A stretch of DNA of 5,809 nucleotides from Actinomycetes bacterium (GTDB taxonomy: Bacteria; Actinomycetota; Thermoleophilia; Gaiellales; Gaiellaceae): assembly GCA_030624785.1 (NCBI GenBank), contig JAUXJK010000147.1, positions 1 to 5,809 of the forward strand, given 5' to 3'. A model generated the notes under the pieces. It was not told the origin of the DNA. It made no database searches and worked only from the letters and a program-made list of their open reading frames with translations. The translations under genes were made by a program, and so were the position numbers. Below are positions 1 through 4,663 of the stretch, one piece after another (position 1 is the stretch's first letter; each line of letters starts with the position of its first letter).

Positions 1-1640
1 AGTTCGTTCGTGGTGCCACTCGGGGCGACGGAGCCCGGGGCGAAGACGTGACGGCAAACCTCCGGACGCTGGGCGCTATTCCCCTACGGATGAGGACGCC
101 GGCGGGAGAGGAGCCCCCGGCTCGCTTCGAGGTGCGAGGAGAGGTGTACTTCTCTCGCGGGGCCTTCGCACACTTCAATGAGCAGCTGGTTAGTCAGGGT
201 CGGAAACCGGCTCCCAATCCACGGAATGCGGCGGCCGGATCGCTGCGGCAACTGGACTCGAGGATCACGGCCGAACGCGAGCTGTCGATCTGGGTCTACG
301 GTTTGGGATATCGAGCGGGTCTGCCGCTCGACTCGCAGTCGAGCGCACTTGAATGGTTGCGTCAGCGTGGGTTTAGAACGAACCCCGAGATCACGCGCCA
401 TGACGCCGTCGACTCGATGGTCGAAGCTATCGCGGATCTCGAGCGGCGCCGTCCAGGCCTCGACTATGAGATCGATGGGGTCGTACTCAAGGTCGATCGT
501 TTCGAAGAACAGGACGTGCTTGGCTCACTCCACGGGCGCCCGCGCTGGGCGCGGGGCTACAAGTGGGCTCCGAGCACTGCAGTCACTCGCCTCAAGGCGA
601 TACATATTGGAGTCGGGCGCACCGGAGCGCTGAATCCGTGGGCCGAGCTCGAGCCGGTCGAGGTTGGCGGCGTCACCGTGTCGAGCGCGACGCTTCACAA
701 CGAGGAGGACATCAACCGCAAGAACATCCGCGAGGGTGATCGCGTCATCGTGCAGCGAGCCGGAGACGTGATCCCGCAGGTCGTGGGACCGGTTCTTCCA
801 CACGCTCGCGGAAGCACCGAGTTCCGGATGCCAGCTGACTGCCCACTCTGCGGCGTTGCAGTTGTCCGACCTGAAGGCGAAGTTAAGCAGCGCTGCCCGA
901 ATCGGGCCTGTCCCTCCCGTGGTCTCGAGACGCTGATCCACTGGGTCGGGCCGGCACTCGACATCGAAGGAGTGGGAGAGAAGTTCGTGCGCCGCCTCTG
1001 GGACGAAGGGCTCCTGCGGTCATTGCCCGACCTCTACCGTCTCACGGTCGAGCAGCTAGCGAACCTCGAGGGCTATGGGGAAACCTCGGCCGCGGGCGCA
1101 ATCGCTGGGATTGCCTCATCGCGTGATCAGCCGATGCAGCGAGCACTGTTCGGACTCAATATCAGGAATGTGGGTTGGGTCGTGGCGCAGAGCCTGGCTC
1201 GGCACTTCTCGACGCTCGACGAACTTGCCAAAGCATCATCCGAGGAGATTCAACAGGTTGATGGAATCGGTCCCGACCGCGCCGATGCAATCGTTCAATG
1301 GTTCGCCGATGAAGAGAATCGCTTCGTGATTGAGGAGCTTCAGAGTCTTGGCCTGCGGTTCGAAGGCGGGCCGCAGACAACCCCTCTAGCTGCGAACGGC
1401 GCGCCGCTCGGTGGGAACACGTACGTGTTGACGGGAACACTGGATGGACGTACGCGCGACGAGGCGCGCGATGCGCTCGAGGCACTCGGTGCGAAGGTTA
1501 CGAACTCCGTGTCGAAGAAAACAACGGCACTCGTGGTGGGGGTCGGTGGCGGCTCGAAGCTCGCCGCCGCCGAGCGCCTCGGCATTGAGATTCTTGATGA
1601 GGCAGGCCTCGAGCAGCTGCTTGGCGACCACGGCACGTAG
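1..1640 (+). CDS. ligA: NAD-dependent DNA ligase LigA, 5'-truncated by the window edge
   Basis: LigA seals 3'-OH/5'-phosphate nicks in duplex DNA using NAD+, in replication (Okazaki fragment joining) and repair, in the cytoplasm. The open frame runs from base 3 and gives 545 residues, beginning in the conserved TRGDG..GEDVTAN block, so the GTG at 48 is internal and not the start. Roughly 130 N-terminal residues, including the KxDG adenylation lysine, lie outside the window. Visible parts in order are: rest of the adenylation domain (EVRGEV, NPRNAAAGSLRQ, YEIDGVVLKVD, then PRWARGYKWAP where the family usually has PRWAIAYKFP); OB fold (VGRTG, ATLHN, RAGDVIPQVV); a four-cysteine zinc finger (CPLC...CPNRAC); helix-hairpin-helix repeats (IEGVG, LEGYG, LNIRNVG, VDGIG); and a C-terminal BRCT domain from about YVLTGTL to the end (GAKVTNSVSKKT). 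It converges on the cell-wall operon and has no evident functional link to it. All late domains look intact. Confidence 0.97.
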   Translation, partial: FVRGATRGDGARGEDVTANLRTLGAIPLRMRTPAGEEPPARFEVRGEVYFSRGAFAHFNEQLVSQGRKPAPNPRNAAAGSLRQLDSRITAERELSIWVYGLGYRAGLPLDSQSSALEWLRQRGFRTNPEITRHDAVDSMVEAIADLERRRPGLDYEIDGVVLKVDRFEEQDVLGSLHGRPRWARGYKWAPSTAVTRLKAIHIGVGRTGALNPWAELEPVEVGGVTVSSATLHNEEDINRKNIREGDRVIVQRAGDVIPQVVGPVLPHARGSTEFRMPADCPLCGVAVVRPEGEVKQRCPNRACPSRGLETLIHWVGPALDIEGVGEKFVRRLWDEGLLRSLPDLYRLTVEQLANLEGYGETSAAGAIAGIASSRDQPMQRALFGLNIRNVGWVVAQSLARHFSTLDELAKASSEEIQQVDGIGPDRADAIVQWFADEENRFVIEELQSLGLRFEGGPQTTPLAANGAPLGGNTYVLTGTLDGRTRDEARDALEALGAKVTNSVSKKTTALVVGVGGGSKLAAAERLGIEILDEAGLEQLLGDHGT

Positions 1641-1656
1641 CGCCAGGATTGTCGAG

Positions 1657-1670
1657 CTCATATCGATGAG
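1657..1670. repeat. small inverted repeat in the convergent ligA/dacB gap
   Basis: CTCAT (1657-1661), a 4-base ATCG loop and ATGAG (1666-1670) form a perfect 5-bp stem between the two facing stop codons. There is no U-tract on either strand and the stem is AT-rich and short. It may be a weak bidirectional transcription end, but it does not qualify as an intrinsic terminator. Confidence 0.3.
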
Positions 1671-1676
1671 ACCGTT

Positions 1677-2918
1677 CTAGAGCGCTGGCGGAGGCCGACG
1701 AGACTCACGCGCGAGGATGGTCGCGAAACGATCCTGCGCTGGTCGCGCTCGCCAGTATGGAATAGGCGTGCCGTTCATGATGACCGAGAAGATGTACCGA
1801 TCTCTGACGATCCCGCTCAGTGCAGATGAGAGATTGGTGGTGCCGGTCTTGGCCCGTACAGCACCTCGTGACGGCGTCGTTCGTAGTCTGTCTTCCAGGG
1901 TCCCGGTACGTCCGGCAACGGCCAGCGATCCTCTGAAGTGCGGCCAGAGTGAGCGGTTCTCGCGTGCGGCGCCGATCAGACCGACGACCGACCGAGGAGT
2001 AAGCCGATCCAGCCTCGATAGGCCGGAACCGTCGGCGATGCGGATACCCGCGATCGGTACGCCTGCGTCTCGCAATACCCGTTTGACAACCGCGGCGCCG
2101 GCCAGGGTAGTGCCCTCTCCTCTGACCTCTGCTCCGATCATCTTGAGCAGAGTCTCGGCCGTGAAGTTGTCGCTCTCGCTGTTCATGAACGTCACGAGTT
2201 CCGCGACTGTTGGAGATTCGACGAATCCGAGCTCCGTCGCTCGCGACTCATTGACGATGCCAGCCTTCGCGCGGCGTCGCACCTTCACCCCGGCGTTCTT
2301 GAGTTCCGTCTTCAGTGCGCGCGCCGCGGCGAGCGCTGGCTTGTCAACAACGATTCCGTGAGACACGGCACGATCAACGATCAATGCAGAGAGCGGCGGT
2401 GACCAGAGCTTGTAGAACGACGCTCGCCAGCCGGGCGCAGTGCGGCTTGCATCGAAGTATGACTCGTCGCCGATGACGGAGCCGCTCACGGTCTTGATGC
2501 CGGCACTTGTGAGCTGACGGGCAAGACTCTGGAGGTCGTCTCGGTGCAGGCTCGGGTCGCCGAAGCCCTTCAGTACCAGGTGGCCCTTCCACACCGTTCC
2601 CTGCTGCTTTCCTCGACCGAGGAGGAGGGTTCTCGCGCGGAATTCCGGTCCGAGCACGGTGAGCGCCGTAAGCGCAACCGTGAGCTTCTCAGTGGACGCC
2701 GGGACGAGAGAGCGCCTGGCATTACGCGAGAAAACGACCTTGCCCGTCTGTGTATCGATCACAATCGCCCCAGTGAGTTTCGGATCGAGGCCCTCGACTT
2801 GGAGTGCGGCAGCGAGCCGGTCGGCCAGGGGACGAGCAGCGCTCGCGCCTGTCGTGACGATCGCAGCGACGAGCACTGTGAGTGCAAGCAGCCAGGGCAG
2901 AAGACGTGACGGTTTCAA
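1677..2918 (-). CDS. dacB: D-alanyl-D-alanine carboxypeptidase/endopeptidase (PBP4-type, peptidase S13), short form
   Basis: This is an exported serine DD-peptidase that removes terminal D-Ala from stem peptides or cuts DD-cross-links. With TTG at 2918 as start it has 413 residues: a Sec signal (K2, R5, hydrophobic core to about 24, likely cleavage after Ala-Ser-Ala27), then the penicilloyl-serine triad motifs S75-T-E-K78, S249-D-N251 and K357-T-G359. Family blocks GDPSL, LSAL.VDR, SDNFTAE, ADGSGLSR, GRTGTLEDR and AKTGT are visible. The SxxK-to-SxN distance is 174 residues against about 245 in E. coli PBP4 and Actinomadura R39 (from memory), so much of the usual inserted domain II/III material is missing in frame. 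The frame is open back to a TTG at 2963, which would overlap the regulator by 41 bases and add an Arg-rich 15-residue leader. I prefer 2918, 4 bases after the upstream stop, because it gives a clean signal peptide; its Shine-Dalgarno (AGGG, 14 bases away) is poor, so translational coupling is likely. It is the last gene of the operon. Confidence 0.92.
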   Translation of the reverse strand: MKPSRLLPWLLALTVLVAAIVTTGASAARPLADRLAAALQVEGLDPKLTGAIVIDTQTGKVVFSRNARRSLVPASTEKLTVALTALTVLGPEFRARTLLLGRGKQQGTVWKGHLVLKGFGDPSLHRDDLQSLARQLTSAGIKTVSGSVIGDESYFDASRTAPGWRASFYKLWSPPLSALIVDRAVSHGIVVDKPALAAARALKTELKNAGVKVRRRAKAGIVNESRATELGFVESPTVAELVTFMNSESDNFTAETLLKMIGAEVRGEGTTLAGAAVVKRVLRDAGVPIAGIRIADGSGLSRLDRLTPRSVVGLIGAARENRSLWPHFRGSLAVAGRTGTLEDRLRTTPSRGAVRAKTGTTNLSSALSGIVRDRYIFSVIMNGTPIPYWRARPAQDRFATILARESRRPPPAL

Positions 2919-2922
2919 GCGA

Positions 2923-3342
2923 CTAGACCATGCCCTGTCGCACCGCAAAGACCGCGGCCTCAACGCGATTCTTCAGTCCGAGCTTGTTGAGGATGCGTGA
3001 GACGTGATTCTTGACGGTTTTCGGACTGATCACGAGCGCACTCGCGATCTCGGTGTTCTTCTTTCCCGTAGCGACGAGCTGGAGCACCTCGAACTCACGT
3101 TCGGAGAGTCCGTGCGAGTCGGGCGCTGATCTTGAGGTCGCGCCGGCATCGAGGGCGTGTGTGACGAGTGCGCGCGCCGCCGACCGGCGTGACACGACGA
3201 CGAGTTGCGCATCGATCTGCTCCGCCTGAGCGAGGAGATCGTCGGCGGTTCCCTCCGTAACGTCGAGTCCCGCCTTTTGGAGGACAGATAGAACGGCGGG
3301 AGTCACATCAGCCGCAACAGCGCGCGGTCGCGGCTGGCTCAT
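2923..3342 (-). CDS. LuxR/GerE-family regulator with a degenerate half-receiver N-terminus
   Basis: This is a 139-residue cytoplasmic DNA-binding protein. Residues about 79-136 are a classic GerE/LuxR helix-turn-helix: LSEREFEVLQLVATG, then NTEIASALVISPKTVKNHVS (the recognition segment), then LNKLGLKNRVEAAVFAV. Residues about 8-54 resemble the beginning of a response-regulator receiver (ADVTPAVLSVLQKAGLDV...LLAQAEQIDAQLVVVSRR). Where the phosphorylated Asp would follow the third strand there is SRR, and the second half of the receiver is absent. It is therefore unlikely to be controlled by a histidine kinase in the usual way. I chose the ATG at 3342 because it overlaps the upstream stop as ATGA; the frame is open to 3405, but that would run 60-odd bases into the 3D-domain coding end. 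No strong Shine-Dalgarno is present, consistent with translational coupling. Its position between two peptidoglycan enzymes suggests it regulates this or related cell-wall genes; the target is not shown by the sequence. Confidence 0.9.
   Translation of the reverse strand: MSQPRPRAVAADVTPAVLSVLQKAGLDVTEGTADDLLAQAEQIDAQLVVVSRRSAARALVTHALDAGATSRSAPDSHGLSEREFEVLQLVATGKKNTEIASALVISPKTVKNHVSRILNKLGLKNRVEAAVFAVRQGMV
3339..3342 (-). other. ATGA stop/start overlap coupling the 3D-domain gene to the luxR gene
   Basis: On the minus strand the TGA that ends the 3D-domain protein (..TVTITFR) shares bases with the ATG of the regulator (MSQPRP..). With the 4-base gap between the regulator and dacB, this indicates one transcript and coupled translation of all three genes. 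Confidence 0.8.
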
Positions 3343-4484
3343 CTGAACGTGATCGTCACGGTGCGGCGCCCCCAGCTCAGGGCTTCCTGCAGCGTTGGAA
3401 ACCACAGATCGATGATTGCACCCTTGACGGCTGACCCTGTGTCGGCAGCGACCCCATCACCGTAGCCGGGCACCGACATCTTCGTTCCCAGCGGAATGAC
3501 ACGTGGATCAACAGCGATGATGCCGTGCTGCGTCTGCAGCCCGACCGCGGTTGTGCCCGTCAGGGCATAGCCCGTCGCCTCAACGGTCAGCTGGCTGCCT
3601 GCAAGGGCTCCTCCACCGTCGATTTCAATAGTCGGCGGCGCCGTCGGTGGGCTGACGGGAGCGGGAGGAGGTGCTTGCGGCCCGGGCGCGCTGCTCGTGC
3701 CGCCCGGGGAGGTGGAAGGGGAGGTCTGGGCTTCGCTCGGTTCCGTGCTCGAGCCTGCAGAAGTCTGTGCCGCGGCCTGAGCCTGAATCTCGGCGGCCCG
3801 TGTCTCGAGCGCGGCAGCACGCTGCCGCAGCTCCCTAATGTCGCGCTGGCCGAGATTGACCTCCTCGCGAAGCGACGTGAGGAATGCCTTGCGGTCGGAT
3901 CGGCTTTGATCCAGGCCTCGGCGGGCGGATTCCGCGTCCGCGACGGCTTGCTCGACCCGATCCTGGCGAACGCGGAGATCGTCACGCTGTTCGATGGCCG
4001 CCGATCGAGCAGCGGCAACCTGCGTTACGAGCTCGTCGTCGTGGCTGATCGTTCGGCGGAGCGCGCCGATTCCGTCGACGGCAGTTTGAATGCTGCTCGC
4101 GCCGAGCAGTACTTCGAGCGAGTCGATGTCCTCGGTCATGTACAACGCGCGGACCCTTTCAGCCAGCCCCTGCTCTGCAACGCCTAGCGCCTGCGTGGCG
4201 ATCTGGGTCTGTTCGCGGGCGGAGTCCGTAGCTGACTCGATTCGAGCCGCTTTGGCTGTCAGCGTCTCCAGTCTGCGGCCCGCGCGTGCGAGGTCGCTTT
4301 CGAGAGCGAACAGTTCGAGTACGGTGGCGTCCGCGGTCGCCTCAAGTGATCCGAGCTCATTCTCGAGTTGACCGGCCTGATCACGGAGATCCTCCGCCTC
4401 GCCGGCGTAGACCGTCGCATTCCCAACGAACAGCACGGCGAACGCCGCACCGACGATCAGGATGCGGCGGGGAACGCGGCGCAT
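3339..4484 (-). CDS. exported coiled-coil protein with C-terminal 3D (Asp-Asp-Asp) domain, putative peptidoglycan lytic enzyme
   Basis: The product has 381 residues from the ATG at 4484, which is preceded by AAAGG 7 bases upstream; a GTG at 4502 in the same frame would place that Shine-Dalgarno inside the gene. Domains: Sec signal 1-27 (MRR..RR, hydrophobic core, cleavage near VYA|GEA); a long Ala/Glu/Arg-rich coiled coil of about 30-240, containing the PcsB/CwlO-type N-terminal motif R112-ALYM then SLEVLLGASS; a Ser/Thr/Pro/Ala linker of about 240-290; and a 3D domain of about 299-380. The three diagnostic aspartates are D326 (AVDPRVIPLGT), D348 (AADTGSAVKG) and D359 (IIDLW). 3D domains share the double-psi barrel of MltA, and relatives such as B. 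subtilis YuiC/YocH act on peptidoglycan glycan strands, so a lytic-transglycosylase-like role outside the membrane is inferred. In PcsB and RipC the coiled-coil part is the surface that FtsEX controls; that is a possibility here, not shown. It is the first gene of the operon and diverges from an NlpC/P60 paralogue. Confidence 0.9.
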   Translation of the reverse strand: MRRVPRRILIVGAAFAVLFVGNATVYAGEAEDLRDQAGQLENELGSLEATADATVLELFALESDLARAGRRLETLTAKAARIESATDSAREQTQIATQALGVAEQGLAERVRALYMTEDIDSLEVLLGASSIQTAVDGIGALRRTISHDDELVTQVAAARSAAIEQRDDLRVRQDRVEQAVADAESARRGLDQSRSDRKAFLTSLREEVNLGQRDIRELRQRAAALETRAAEIQAQAAAQTSAGSSTEPSEAQTSPSTSPGGTSSAPGPQAPPPAPVSPPTAPPTIEIDGGGALAGSQLTVEATGYALTGTTAVGLQTQHGIIAVDPRVIPLGTKMSVPGYGDGVAADTGSAVKGAIIDLWFPTLQEALSWGRRTVTITFR

Positions 4485-4491
4485 CGTTCTA

Positions 4492-4496
4492 CCTTT
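4492..4496 (-). promoter_or_regulatory. ribosome binding site deciding the start of the 3D-domain gene
   Basis: AAAGG on the minus strand lies 7 bases before the ATG at 4484. This is good spacing and favours that start over the upstream in-frame GTG at 4502. Confidence 0.65.
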
Positions 4497-4515
4497 GTGC
4501 ACGAGCAGCGTGACC

Positions 4516-4551
4516 CTAACAGAGCGTCGCGCCTCGATCTGCGTCTGTTAG
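4516..4551. repeat. perfect 8-bp inverted repeat CTAACAGA/TCTGTTAG
   Basis: CTAACAGA (4516-4523) and TCTGTTAG (4544-4551) are exact reverse complements around a 20-base spacer, giving a centre-to-centre distance of 28 bases, close to three helical turns. It sits in the divergent promoter region about 32 bases from the 3D-domain gene's ATG, a typical place for an operator bound by a dimer, or for back-to-back promoter elements. Confidence 0.55.
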
Positions 4552-4619
4552 CAACACATGTCACAAGCAGCCGAGCTACGACCGTTGATCATGCATCGGA
4601 GCGTCAGAGCTTGTTAGCA
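4546..4619 (+). repeat. direct repeat TGTTAGCA, two copies 66 bases apart
   Basis: TGTTAGCA is found exactly at 4546-4553 and 4612-4619. Each is preceded by GCGTC (4541-4545 directly adjacent; 4601-4605 six bases before), so the flanks look partly duplicated as well. The second copy overlaps the best -10 candidate for the NlpC/P60 gene. Confidence 0.5.
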
Positions 4620-4636
4620 TGGGGCATTCCCGAAAT

Positions 4637-4657
4637 CCCTGGAGAGCCGTTCCAGGG
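4637..4657 (+). promoter_or_regulatory. leader hairpin that sequesters the NlpC/P60 ribosome binding site
   Basis: CCCTGGA (4637-4643) and TCCAGGG (4651-4657) are perfect reverse complements around a 7-base loop (4644-4650), and a further G-U pair (4644/4650) is possible. The AGGG at 4654-4657 is the only well-spaced Shine-Dalgarno (6 bases before the ATG at 4664), and it is wholly inside the 3' arm. In the folded RNA the ribosome binding site would be base-paired. There is no U-tract after it, so it does not look like a terminator. If transcription starts near 4627, the hairpin makes up most of the leader. Confidence 0.6.
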
Positions 4658-4663
4658 CACTAC

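Larger units (their letters stand above)
4485..4663. promoter_or_regulatory. divergent control region between the 3D-domain operon and the NlpC/P60 gene
   Basis: This 179-base gap must hold both promoters. TGTTAG occurs three times: on the minus strand at 4521-4516 (TGTTAGGGT) and on the plus strand at 4546-4551 (TGTTAGCAA) and 4612-4617 (TGTTAGCAT). The last reads as an extended -10 (TGnTAGCAT, 4612-4620) that would start transcription near 4627, about 37 bases before the ATG. The minus-strand copy could do the same for the operon, with a leader of about 20-25 bases. No convincing -35 boxes are seen at 16-18 bases upstream. The elements may equally be operator half-sites. Confidence 0.4.

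Noticed and set aside
178..633. Long overlapping reading frames on both strands inside ligA, dacB and the coiled-coil genes (for example 178-633 +, 525-941 -, 1717-2361 +, 3525-4187 +, 5238-5636 -)
   Set aside because: They are Arg/Ser/Pro-rich shadow frames typical of high-GC genes, show no recognisable domain, and lie opposite or within well-supported genes.
48..1640. ligA starting at the GTG at 48
   Set aside because: The frame is open to the window edge and the residues before 48 (TRGDG..GED) are a conserved LigA block, so 48 is internal and the gene is truncated by the window.
1641..1676. Bidirectional intrinsic terminator between ligA and dacB
   Set aside because: Only a 5-bp AT-rich stem with no U-tract; recorded as a weak inverted repeat instead.
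3342..3405. Longer luxR gene starting at 3405
   Set aside because: It would add 21 residues coded across the conserved C-terminus of the 3D domain; the ATGA overlap at 3342 is the usual operon junction and the extra residues show no domain.
4546..4564. WalR-type box (TGTWAH-N5-TGTWAH), a known control site for CwlO-like hydrolases
   Set aside because: TGTTAG ends in G, where the consensus excludes it, and the next TGT-like element (TGTCAC at 4559) is at spacing 7, not 5.
4485..4663. c-di-AMP (ydaO-type) riboswitch, which often precedes wall hydrolase genes in actinomycetotes
   Set aside because: The leader after the likely -10 is only about 37 bases and I see none of the long conserved paired core of that riboswitch; only the single hairpin is present.
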